Assembly: GCA_045116675.1 (NCBI GenBank)
Contig: JBGUMF010000008.1
Location: 1-21,700, forward strand
Reading direction: 5' to 3'
DNA: 21,700 nt
Source: F23-D06 sp045116675
Lineage (GTDB): Bacteria > Bacteroidota > Bacteroidia > Bacteroidales > WCHB1-69
Numbering within the stretch: the stretch's first letter is position 1; the number at the start of each line of letters is the position of its first letter. Below the pieces are notes generated by a model. The model saw only the letters and a list, made by a program, of their open reading frames with translations, had not been told where the DNA came from and did not search any database. Positions 13,954-21,081 of the stretch are shown piece after piece. The position numbers and the translations under genes are program-made.

Positions 13954-13983
13954 TTGTGCGCATGTTCTGATTTTGTAAATTTG
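13954..13983 (+). promoter_or_regulatory. Proximal promoter (P2) of the CHB_HEX_C T9SS protein gene
   Basis: A TTG at 13954-13956 and a -7 element TAAATTTG at 13976-13983, with the ideal 19-nt spacing. The ATG at 14030 follows 46 nt later. Each -7 element is followed by TTGTGCGC within about 20 nt, so the unit may have arisen by duplication. Confidence 0.6.
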
Positions 13984-14029
13984 CGTCAAATACTTGTTTG
14001 TGCGCTTTTTAACGGTAATTATTGCAATT

Positions 14030-15583
14030 ATGAAAAAGTTAAACAAATTGAAAATCAGAACATTTTTTGGATTCTTCTTCCTCGCTGTGTTCCCGCTGGC
14101 TTTGGGAGCGCAGACGGTACTTTACAAGGAAAATTTCGGCTTGCCGACGGCCACCACGCTGGTCCAGCTGTATTCCGGCTGGGAGGATACAACCGTGGTT
14201 TACACGGGTGACGGCACCTGCGACTTGCGTATCACCTCCGCCTCCTCCGGCTATGGCGGTGCCTCCGGTGGTGGGAATGTGATGATAAACGATACGGTGA
14301 AATGGTTTCAGATTTCGGGGCTGAATACGCTGACATACACGGACTTGTCCCTCTATTGCGGCCTTCGGAAGACGGCATCGGATGATGGTACTCATCTTGT
14401 TGTGGAGGTTTCGGGAAACGGTGCCTCGTGGACCCGTTTGTGGATGGCAGATTCGCTGCCCAGCGGCACAGGCACATCGGGATGGTATCGGGTCCGCTTC
14501 CCGAACGTACCGGCAACGTCCAACCTCCGTATCCGTTTTTCCAACGCTTCGCAGAAAGAATACCGTCTGGATGATCTGGCTTTGGTCGTGGGAACGGAGG
14601 AACAGTTGGAAACGGTTTCCACGCCCACGTTCTCACCTTCGGGCGGAACCTATTATGAGGCCCGGCAGGTCACAATCACCACTACTACAGCCCATGCGGA
14701 CATCTACTACACACTTGACGGTTCCGTGCCCACGCGCACGAGCCTGCTCTATCAAAGTCCCGTCACGCTGGCCCACACAACGACACTGAAAGCGATTGCT
14801 GTGGCTGACAGGATGTACGACAGCGAGGTGGCAACTGCCTCATACGTGATACTGGATACGAACTCCCTCGTAGCTTTGCCGTTAGACCTGTCGGACAATA
14901 GCTCCAATACACATCTGGATATTACGCATCTCGATGGTTTCCGCGCCTACAATCTGGGTACATCGTATGCCGACGGATCTGCGAAGTTCGAGGCTTCCAA
15001 TGCCGGCTCTGCCGCTCTGGTGGCCCATCTGGACAGTGCCCCGCTCGACCTGATGTTCGAAGTGAGGGGCAAGAAGGCGGGCTCCAATCCGTCGGCATAC
15101 CAGGGAATCCTCTTCTCGGTAAGCCAGTCGCCGGACGGGCGGTTCTGGAGCGACCTGATCACACTGACGGAGCAGGATATCCGGGAGGATGAGTTCATCA
15201 GCGTAAGCAACCTCACGCTTCGTCCGGAAACCCGTTACATCCGCTGGAAACTGGACCAGGCTGCAAAAGGGAACACCCAGCTGAACAATATCGTTATCAC
15301 CCGGAATCCAAATCCGCAATCGGGTGACACGACAGCGGTGTTAGACTATAACCATTATCCGTTTTCCTTGTATCCGAATCCGACGCCGGATAGGATTAAC
15401 CTACATGCCGGTGGAATGCACCTTATTGACCTGCAGCTGTTTGACATACATGGACACATGGTGGAAATGTGGGAAGGCAACATACCTAAAACCATCTCAT
15501 TGTCACACTTGCCGCAAGGATCATACGTGCTTCGGGTTCATACGGAGGAAGGTTTCCTGTATCGGAAGGTGGTGAAATATTAG
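14030..15583 (+). CDS. T9SS-secreted protein with chitobiase/hexosaminidase C-terminal-type (CHB_HEX_C) domain
   Basis: The 517-residue surface or secreted protein starts with a signal peptide (1-27, ending PLALGA before QTVLY). An N-terminal beta-rich region (about 30-190: ENFGLPTATT, WFQISGLNTLTYTDLSLYCG, YRLDDLALV) resembles jelly-roll adhesive or carbohydrate-binding domains. A CHB_HEX_C-like beta-sandwich follows (about 197-274: PTFSPSGGTYYEARQVTI, ADIYYTLDGSVPT, TTLKAIAVADRMYDSE), a non-catalytic module often found in glycan-active or adhesive proteins. A further beta-sandwich (about 280-430) precedes the T9SS type A sorting domain (about 443-517: PFSLYPNPTPDRINL, GSYVLRVHTEEG, KVVKY). 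I chose the ATG at 14030 over the upstream TTG because it gives a normal signal peptide. No hydrolase active site is visible. It ends at a strong terminator. Confidence 0.88.
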   Translation: MKKLNKLKIRTFFGFFFLAVFPLALGAQTVLYKENFGLPTATTLVQLYSGWEDTTVVYTGDGTCDLRITSASSGYGGASGGGNVMINDTVKWFQISGLNTLTYTDLSLYCGLRKTASDDGTHLVVEVSGNGASWTRLWMADSLPSGTGTSGWYRVRFPNVPATSNLRIRFSNASQKEYRLDDLALVVGTEEQLETVSTPTFSPSGGTYYEARQVTITTTTAHADIYYTLDGSVPTRTSLLYQSPVTLAHTTTLKAIAVADRMYDSEVATASYVILDTNSLVALPLDLSDNSSNTHLDITHLDGFRAYNLGTSYADGSAKFEASNAGSAALVAHLDSAPLDLMFEVRGKKAGSNPSAYQGILFSVSQSPDGRFWSDLITLTEQDIREDEFISVSNLTLRPETRYIRWKLDQAAKGNTQLNNIVITRNPNPQSGDTTAVLDYNHYPFSLYPNPTPDRINLHAGGMHLIDLQLFDIHGHMVEMWEGNIPKTISLSHLPQGSYVLRVHTEEGFLYRKVVKY

Positions 15584-15591
15584 CCTTGATG

Positions 15592-15643
15592 GGAGCAGGG
15601 AATGTTCTTTTCGTCCAGTGCGATGTTCTCTGCTCCTTTTTTT
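15592..15643 (+). terminator. Rho-independent terminator of the CHB_HEX_C T9SS protein gene
   Basis: GGAGCAGGGAA (15592-15602) pairs with TTCTCTGCTCC (15626-15636) over 11 bp with one G-U. A long loop separates them, and seven T (15637-15643) follow. The T-run ends one base before the next promoter's -7 element begins (TACTTTTG from 15645). Confidence 0.85.
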
Positions 15644-15644
15644 G

Positions 15645-15652
15645 TACTTTTG
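15645..15652 (+). promoter_or_regulatory. -7 element (TACTTTTG) of the MORN lipoprotein / OstA-like operon
   Basis: TACTTTTGC fits TAnnTTTG and lies 22 nt before the MORN lipoprotein ATG. Its upstream half is occupied by the preceding terminator stem and T-run, and no TTG is seen at the usual spacing. Confidence 0.6.
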
Positions 15653-15674
15653 CAGCCGAAGAAACAGTCCTATT

Positions 15675-16343
15675 ATGAGAAAAATAACTTCGGTTGCTGC
15701 TATGGTTGTGCTTGCGGTACTGCTGCTGTCGTGTGCAAAAACGGAAAGAAACTACTATCCGGACGGGAATGTGCAGTCCATCATCCAATATCGCTTCGGC
15801 AAGGAGCACGGCAAGACACAATATTACTATGATACACCCAACACGTTGGAAATCGAAGTGCAGATGCGTCGGGGCAAGCGCAATGGCGAATTCTTCCGTT
15901 ATTTCGAGAATGGGGCGTTGGATGCGCATGCCTATTATGTGAACGATTCTTTGGACGGTGTGCAGACGCTTTATACCGCCAATGGGGAGAAAACACAGGA
16001 GACAACATACTCGCACGGTCACCGCGATGGTCCCTTCAGGGCTTATCATCTGAATGGCGACTTGAACATCGAGGGTAATTATAAGAATGACCTGTATGAT
16101 GGTAAATGGTCGTATTATGATGAGCGCGGTGTACTGGTGGGGGAGGCTGATTTTAAGGATGGTAATGGCGAGCTGATCTCGTACGATGCCCGCGGTTTGA
16201 AATCCCTTTTGACCCGATATGTGCGGAATGAGAAGGATGGGAAGGAGGAATATTATGACCAGGATGGCCGTGTTATTCGCGAGATAACCTATAAGCAGGG
16301 TAGGATAGTCTCCCAGTGGGAGGATACGACGAGAACCAAATAA
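15675..16343 (+). CDS. MORN-repeat lipoprotein
   Basis: The 222-residue protein begins with a lipoprotein signal peptide whose lipobox is LLLSC (Cys about residue 20). The rest consists of MORN-type repeats (MORN_2/YwqK-like), about 22 residues each: HGKTQYYYDTPN, NGEFFRYFENG, DGVQTLYTANGEK, DGPFRAYHLNG, YDGKWSYYDERG, and DGKEEYYDQDG. These are beta-hairpin repeats thought to mediate protein or lipid contact. I start at 15675 because the upstream in-frame ATG (15618) would add a non-signal extension and lies before the promoter. Some databases call such proteins YwqK-type antitoxins, but no toxin partner is seen here. Only 6 bp separate it from the OstA-like gene, so an envelope role linked to LPS transport is possible but unproven. 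Confidence 0.88.
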   Translation: MRKITSVAAMVVLAVLLLSCAKTERNYYPDGNVQSIIQYRFGKEHGKTQYYYDTPNTLEIEVQMRRGKRNGEFFRYFENGALDAHAYYVNDSLDGVQTLYTANGEKTQETTYSHGHRDGPFRAYHLNGDLNIEGNYKNDLYDGKWSYYDERGVLVGEADFKDGNGELISYDARGLKSLLTRYVRNEKDGKEEYYDQDGRVIREITYKQGRIVSQWEDTTRTK

Positions 16344-16349
16344 AGGGAT

Positions 16350-17900
16350 ATGAGGAGGTTGCTGTTGTTTTCCTGTCTGTTGCTGTCCGTCTTCGCCTCC
16401 GTAGAGGCGCAAAATGGTCGTAGAATCCAGTATCGTGCGGATATGGGGTTTTATGATGATGACTACCTGCCTGGTGCACAGCGCCTTATTGGGCATGTGG
16501 CCTTCGCACAGGATAACGTGAGGGGCTATTGCGACAGTGCCTATTTGTACGAAAAGGAAAACTATCTGGTGGCGTTCGGAGACCGCGTACGCATACTGGT
16601 GGGCGACTCCGTCCGTCTGTATGGGCGACGTGCTTATTATGACGGAAACAACCGTACAGCCTCCATTGCGGTGCGTGTGCGGCTGGAAAAGGATAAGGCC
16701 TATCTGACGACGGATAGTATGGTGTATGATTTGAATACAGATGTGGGTTATTATCTGACGGGCGGCAGACTGATCAGCGAAGAAGACACGCTGACAAGCC
16801 GTATAGGACGCTATTACACCAAAACCGATGACGCATACGCCTTTGAAAATGTGTGTATGCAAAGCTCTTCGTATAAGGTGGATTGTGATTCGCTGCAGTA
16901 CAATACGGTAGCCAAGAGGGCTTACTTTATCTCCCCGACCCGGATGGTCTCGAAGGAGAATACGATTCTGACCAACGCGGGATGGTATGACACCGACAGG
17001 GAAATCGCTCTGCTGGTGGGGGATGTTCGTCTGCACAATGAGTCGCAAATCATGTCGGCTGACAGCGTTTACTATGAGCGGGAACGACGCTTTGGACAGG
17101 CATGGCGCCGGGTTTCCATCGCCGATACTGTCCAGAAATATGTGGTGCAGGGCAACTATGTGGAACATTATGAGAACGGTGGAACATCTCTGGTGACAGA
17201 CAGCAATCTTGTCATATTGATTGATGATAGCAACGATTCATTGTTCCTGCATTCCGATACGATAAAGGTCCTTTTCAATGAAGACAATGAGATGGAACTG
17301 ATGAGGGCGTACAATCATGCTAAATTCTATCGAAACGATTTGCAGGGAGCTTGCGACTCCTTGATTTACAATGCGAAGGATTCGATGGTGATTATGTTTT
17401 ATAATCCGGCAGTCTGGTCTGAGGAGTATCAGCTGACAGGTGATACGATCCGGTTTGTCCGACTGGACTCCTCGGAAATGCGCATTGATTTGTGCAAGTC
17501 GGGCTTTATCGTCGGTGGCTTGTTCGATGATTCGGAGTTCAATCAGATCAAAGGGTTGAACATCACGGGCTTTATCCATGACAAGCAGTTGCGACAGGTG
17601 AACATTGTGGGCAATGCCGAGTGTGTCTATTTTGTGCAAGAGGAAGACAGTTCTCTGATTGGTATCAACTCCTCCATTACGAGTGAAATGCGCATCTTCT
17701 TTGATGACAATAAGATACAGCAGATCCGCTTTTACGATGCACCGGATGGGAAGATTTATCCGGATGAGCAGTTCGAGGAGAAGAACCGGCGGCTTCAGGA
17801 TTTCCGTTGGCTGGATGCCTATCGTCCCAAGCGGGTTGAGGACCTGTATGTTTCTCCAATCCCCCGGGAGAAGGACAAGGAGGAAGGCACTGAAAAATGA
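16350..17900 (+). CDS. OstA-like (OstA_2) LPS-transport protein
   Basis: The 516-residue exported protein has a signal peptide (1-20, MRRLLLFSCLLLSVFASVEA) and then successive beta-jellyroll strands of the OstA/LptA fold. Examples are MGFYDDDYLPGAQRLIGHV, YCDSAYLYEKENYLVAFGDR, ADSVYYERERRFGQAW and YVVQGNYVEHYENGG. Proteins of this type (OstA_2) in Bacteroidota are thought to act like LptA or the LptD N-terminus, bridging the periplasm to carry LPS to the outer membrane. It lacks the C-terminal beta-barrel of LptD, so it cannot be the outer-membrane translocon itself. It follows the MORN lipoprotein by 6 bp with no gap for a promoter, so the two are cotranscribed. It converges on the beta-propeller gene 46 bp away. 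The C-terminus is charged and probably flexible (KDKEEGTEK). Confidence 0.88.
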   Translation: MRRLLLFSCLLLSVFASVEAQNGRRIQYRADMGFYDDDYLPGAQRLIGHVAFAQDNVRGYCDSAYLYEKENYLVAFGDRVRILVGDSVRLYGRRAYYDGNNRTASIAVRVRLEKDKAYLTTDSMVYDLNTDVGYYLTGGRLISEEDTLTSRIGRYYTKTDDAYAFENVCMQSSSYKVDCDSLQYNTVAKRAYFISPTRMVSKENTILTNAGWYDTDREIALLVGDVRLHNESQIMSADSVYYERERRFGQAWRRVSIADTVQKYVVQGNYVEHYENGGTSLVTDSNLVILIDDSNDSLFLHSDTIKVLFNEDNEMELMRAYNHAKFYRNDLQGACDSLIYNAKDSMVIMFYNPAVWSEEYQLTGDTIRFVRLDSSEMRIDLCKSGFIVGGLFDDSEFNQIKGLNITGFIHDKQLRQVNIVGNAECVYFVQEEDSSLIGINSSITSEMRIFFDDNKIQQIRFYDAPDGKIYPDEQFEEKNRRLQDFRWLDAYRPKRVEDLYVSPIPREKDKEEGTEK

Positions 17901-17946
17901 ACATGATTTTTCTTTCCGAAAGCAGTGTCCGTTCGGCTATGCAATT

Positions 17947-18912
17947 TTACGGAATATACTGAATCAGACCGAAATTGGTGGTAATCCAAAGAGTACCATC
18001 TTCTATAGCGATTTCATTGATGACATTTTGGAACATGCCTTTGCGGAAAAAGACCGTCGTGACCTTCTTTCCATCAAATTTCACAAGTCCGTTGTTGGTG
18101 GCCATCCAATAATTCTTCCCATCAAACTCAATGTCGCGGACCATGTGGTCGGAAATGCCGGAATTGGACTTATTGTAGTGAGTCCATTTTTCCCCCTTCA
18201 TTACAGAAAAACCTCCGTCACCGAACCCTCCGCCGTAACCGATAATCAAAGCACCGTCTTCAGTAAACTCCAACGCACGTACCACATTGATGACAAGCGG
18301 CGAAGTTTTTTCGGAGTAGCTTTTCCATTTGCCGTTTTCATACAACAGCAATCCGCAGTCGGGCCTCCCGAAACCGAGGGCGATGACACCGTTGTCACTC
18401 ACAGCAACAGAAAATGGGACCATATCCTTTTCCGGGAGTTCCAGCAATTCCCATTTGTTATCCCTTACCATTACCAGAAACCCTTGGGGTCCGGCAAAAT
18501 AGAGCGTACCGTCTGCACCTTCACAAATGTCGTTTACCGATATTTCATACGGGCCTATATCTTCAGCTTTGTACCACCACCATCGCGAACCGTTGTAACG
18601 GGCTAAAACATCTACGCTACCCGATTCTATAAGTGCCGAAAAAGACACCCACATGTTCTCTTTGGAATCTTTGAAAATGGGTGTGAAGAAATCCCCATTC
18701 ATTTCCGGGAATGTGGTACATGATTTTCCGTCGAAAACCAGTAGTCCGGATTGGGCGCTTCCAATCCATTTGTTTCCTTGACTGTCAATGGCGATGCTCA
18801 AGAGGTTGTCCTCCGGAATGTCGGAAACATTTTTGTTGTAAAAAGTCACCTTCTGACCATATCCGCATAGGGATATATAGAGACAACAGCAGAACAGAAT
18901 CTTTTTCACCAT
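17947..18912 (-). CDS. Exported beta-propeller protein (two-component-regulator-propeller-type repeats)
   Basis: The 321-residue protein has a Cys-rich hydrophobic N-terminus (MVKKILFCCCLYISLCGYG) that could be a Sec signal peptide; the Cys at LCG is a poor lipobox. It then has repeated propeller blades of about 45-50 residues, visible as NLLSIAIDSQGNKWIGS, NMWVSFS, GTLYFAGPQG, MVRDIEFDGKNYWMATNNG and GTLWITTNFGL. Each blade has a WxG- or WxA-like strand and a Gly-rich turn, as in Reg_prop proteins that sit in front of hybrid two-component sensors. Here the propeller is alone, with no kinase or transmembrane segment, so a periplasmic or surface binding role is likely. Its ligand is unknown. 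It converges on the OstA-like gene. Confidence 0.85.
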   Translation of the reverse strand: MVKKILFCCCLYISLCGYGQKVTFYNKNVSDIPEDNLLSIAIDSQGNKWIGSAQSGLLVFDGKSCTTFPEMNGDFFTPIFKDSKENMWVSFSALIESGSVDVLARYNGSRWWWYKAEDIGPYEISVNDICEGADGTLYFAGPQGFLVMVRDNKWELLELPEKDMVPFSVAVSDNGVIALGFGRPDCGLLLYENGKWKSYSEKTSPLVINVVRALEFTEDGALIIGYGGGFGDGGFSVMKGEKWTHYNKSNSGISDHMVRDIEFDGKNYWMATNNGLVKFDGKKVTTVFFRKGMFQNVINEIAIEDGTLWITTNFGLIQYIP

Positions 18913-18935
18913 AGATTATTGAAATAAAAACATTG

Positions 18936-18943
18936 CAAAAATA
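18936..18943 (-). promoter_or_regulatory. -7 element (TATTTTTG) of the beta-propeller gene
   Basis: The minus-strand TATTTTTG fits TAnnTTTG, 23 nt upstream of the ATG at 18912. A second TAnnTTTG, on the + strand, begins 6 bp away (18949-18956), giving back-to-back promoters. Confidence 0.6.
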
Positions 18944-18948
18944 AAGAT

Positions 18949-18956
18949 TATTTTTG
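18949..18956 (+). promoter_or_regulatory. -7 element (TATTTTTG) facing the small ORF at 18978
   Basis: TATTTTTG on the + strand, 21 nt before an ATG, is the same motif and distance as for real genes in this window. No good TTG -33 element is seen. Confidence 0.4.
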
Positions 18957-18977
18957 ATTGAAAACGGACTGTCAAAA

Positions 18978-19232
18978 ATGGGAGCAATAAAGATTAAATT
19001 GAACGGCTACAATTTTGATATGGATGTGCCGGCTCCAGGAATCCCCAATCTCTCCGAAGTCGTGGCAATTTGTCTGGGTACACGTGGTCCGAAAGGATGG
19101 GGTTGGGTAGGGTCCAATGAGGACATGTATTACGACTTTAGGGCTACGCCATCCTTTTCTCAAAACGGAACATCCCGTCGCTGTCAGGATCACTGCTGTC
19201 GTGGTCGTTTGGATCGTAATGATGGCTGTTGA
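18978..19232 (+). CDS. Doubtful small ORF (84 aa), unknown
   Basis: The product begins MGAIKIKLNGYNFDMD and runs through GTRGPKGWGWVGSNEDMYYD before a Cys-rich tail. I do not recognise it. In favour of a real gene are a -7 element 21 nt upstream and a plausible composition up to about 19143. Against it, the last 30 codons lie antisense to the GNAT gene and read like a shadow (RRCQDHCCRGRL), so the gene may be truncated, frameshifted, or spurious. It shows no signal peptide or transmembrane segment. Confidence 0.35.
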   Translation: MGAIKIKLNGYNFDMDVPAPGIPNLSEVVAICLGTRGPKGWGWVGSNEDMYYDFRATPSFSQNGTSRRCQDHCCRGRLDRNDGC

Positions 19233-19566
19233 AATACTCTACGATGTGGAAACCACAGCGGTTAACATAGAAATGGATGTTACGCTTCTCGAAATAGGGT
19301 GTGTGGGTTTCCCAAACCTTGATTTCAGGGTGCAGCTGTTCGATCAGACACCAGGCGGAATAACCGATGCCCTTGCTGTGAACCTCGGGGTTGACGAACA
19401 GCAGTTCCAATTCGCCGCACCCGCCTTCCACGCTGATAACGGCACCGCCAACCTTCTCCCCGTTGAGGAGAATGCGGTAGGCTTCGGCATTTTCGCCATC
19501 AATGGAGGCTTCAATGGTGGCACGGGAGATGATTTCCCCGTCCTCTTCAAAGTGGTTATCACGCAT
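19144..19566 (-). CDS. GNAT-family N-acetyltransferase, 5' end probably disrupted
   Basis: The frame from the first in-frame ATG (19566) gives 140 residues with GNAT features: GEKVGGAVISVEGGCGELELLFVNPE (beta4), the acetyl-CoA P-loop-like HSKGIGYSAWCLIE, and the C-terminal RCGFHIVEYF strand. Reading upstream in the same frame gives a convincing N-terminus (VTLSPLQPDDREQFILDNQR, then YGAIEEFG) from 19659 to 19567, but it has no ATG, GTG or TTG. The nearest ATG (19682) is in another frame and meets TAA at 19658-19656. A one-base loss near 19660-19664 or a short slippage at the start would explain this. So the gene is either a young pseudogene, or uses an unusual start, or the base call is wrong. 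It lies just behind the efflux channel gene, probably in one transcript. Confidence 0.75.
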   Translation of the reverse strand: MRDNHFEEDGEIISRATIEASIDGENAEAYRILLNGEKVGGAVISVEGGCGELELLFVNPEVHSKGIGYSAWCLIEQLHPEIKVWETHTPYFEKRNIHFYVNRCGFHIVEYFNSHHYDPNDHDSSDPDSDGMFRFEKRMA

Positions 19567-19693
19567 ACCGAACTCTTCTATGGCACCGTACTTGAATGCC
19601 CTTTGATTGTCGAGGATAAATTGCTCGCGGTCGTCGGGCTGCAGTGGCGAGAGGGTTACATTGTTTTGACTCTTGTTTGCATAATTTTATGGT

Positions 19694-21040
19694 TTATCGG
19701 CATAATGCCTTGAATAGATTGATTTTCCCCTGCTGTAATTCCAACCAGTCAGCAGTCTGCTGCAACTGGGCATTGAGCCAGGACGACTGGGCTGTAAGCA
19801 CTTCCAGATAGCTGACAGATGAGGAATATTGCATCAGATCGCGGCTGTTCTCCACCGCTTTTCGGCTGGCCTCGACTTGCGCCTCGCGGACTTGCAGCTT
19901 CTGCTGGGCAGTATGACATTCCGACAAGGCATTGGCAACCTCGCTGCCCGCCTGTAACAGAGCCTGCTCGAAAGCGATTTGCGCCTGTTCCTGCTGCGAC
20001 TTGGCTATCTCAAAACTCGCTTTGATTTGTCCCATCTGGAACAACGGTTGCGTGAGCCCGCCAATCAAGTTCAGCAATAGTTTGGCCGGATTGACAATCT
20101 CGCCGATATTGTTGGTCCACGAGCCGCTGGCGGTAAGTTTCAGCGATGGATAGAACTGCGAGCGCGCCACTTTGGTGTTGTTGAACGACGCCCGCAGCTG
20201 ATACTCGGCGCTGCGCACATCCGGACGCATGGCCAGCGCTTCCAAACTGACAGGAGAATCCGCGTCCATATCGATATCTTTCGCTTCATTGTAACTGGAA
20301 CAATGGACACTTTGAGGCGTGCGGCTCAACAACAAGTTCAGTGCCCGCTCGGTCTTCTCTCGTTGCAGGTGTAAATCGCTCACCGAGGCGATGGTGGACT
20401 GCAGTTCGGTTTCGGCTTGATTGACAGCCAATTCGTTCATCATACCCACCTCTTTCATTGCTGTGATGGTTTGCAATGTTTCCCGTTGCAGTTGCACGCT
20501 CTGTTCCGAAAGTCGCAGCTGCTCATCCAGCATTATAAGTGTGTAGTAAGTGTTAGCGACGGAAGCAATGAGCTGCAGCCGTGTATAATTGAGTTGTTCC
20601 TGTGAGTTCATCCATTGGTATTTTGTAGCTGCTTTCTGCGCCTCCACCTGTCCGCCGAGGTTCAATTCCCAGTTCATGGTAAGCGGCAGTTCGTAGCTGG
20701 TGGAAACTGGGATTCCGTTGGCTTTGGTTACAGTGGCCGATGGCGACAGTGCGAACGACGGCAGATATGATAGCTTGGCCACCCGCATCTGGATGGCGGC
20801 TTGTTCCACATTGAGCTGCATGGTACGCACATCGGCGTTGCTCGCCAATGCTTCAGAAATCAGGGCTTGCAAGGGCTCGTCCACGAATATCTCCTGCCAC
20901 GAGCGCATAGAAACACTATCAACCAGCGTAATGTCCGATTCAAGAAGATTTGGTCTGACGGCTTCTTCAACCACCGGCTTCTGCATGGTGCAGCCAACCA
21001 TCAGCAATGTTACCAAAATAAAAAGCCATTTACTCTTCAT
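19694..21040 (-). CDS. Outer-membrane efflux channel lipoprotein (TolC/OprM, NodT family)
   Basis: This is the outer-membrane exit duct of a tripartite RND efflux pump. The 448-residue protein begins with a lipoprotein signal peptide (lipobox LMVGC). Two OEP (outer membrane efflux protein) repeats follow, with the periplasmic helices and beta-barrel strands of TolC. Landmarks are EALASNADVRTMQLNVEQA and RVAKLSYLPSFALSPSA in the first half. The second half has LEALAMRPDVRSAEYQLRAS, RSQFYPSLKLTASGSW and LTQPLFQMGQIKASFEIAKS, ending LNAQLQQTADWLELQQGKI. I start at the ATG at 21040 rather than the GTG two codons upstream. It lies 41 bp downstream of the RND pump gene, the usual acrB-oprM order. 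The substrate cannot be told. Confidence 0.95.
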   Translation of the reverse strand: MKSKWLFILVTLLMVGCTMQKPVVEEAVRPNLLESDITLVDSVSMRSWQEIFVDEPLQALISEALASNADVRTMQLNVEQAAIQMRVAKLSYLPSFALSPSATVTKANGIPVSTSYELPLTMNWELNLGGQVEAQKAATKYQWMNSQEQLNYTRLQLIASVANTYYTLIMLDEQLRLSEQSVQLQRETLQTITAMKEVGMMNELAVNQAETELQSTIASVSDLHLQREKTERALNLLLSRTPQSVHCSSYNEAKDIDMDADSPVSLEALAMRPDVRSAEYQLRASFNNTKVARSQFYPSLKLTASGSWTNNIGEIVNPAKLLLNLIGGLTQPLFQMGQIKASFEIAKSQQEQAQIAFEQALLQAGSEVANALSECHTAQQKLQVREAQVEASRKAVENSRDLMQYSSSVSYLEVLTAQSSWLNAQLQQTADWLELQQGKINLFKALCR

Positions 21041-21081
21041 TGTCACTACTTTTCAATTCACAATTCACTAATAACTATTCC

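Noticed and set aside
15675..16343. YwqK-type antitoxin of a toxin-antitoxin pair
   Set aside because: The MORN_2 label is sometimes given this way, but the product is a lipoprotein and the partner gene is an LPS-transport protein, not a toxin.
15486..17168. A 560-codon open frame on the minus strand
   Set aside because: It lies antisense to the MORN lipoprotein and OstA-like genes, both well supported. Its product is Ile/His-rich low-complexity-like sequence with no domain pattern, and no promoter is seen for it.
17916..17936. CCGAA/TTCGG inverted repeat between the OstA-like and propeller genes as a terminator
   Set aside because: Only five pairs with an 11-nt loop and no T-run in either direction.
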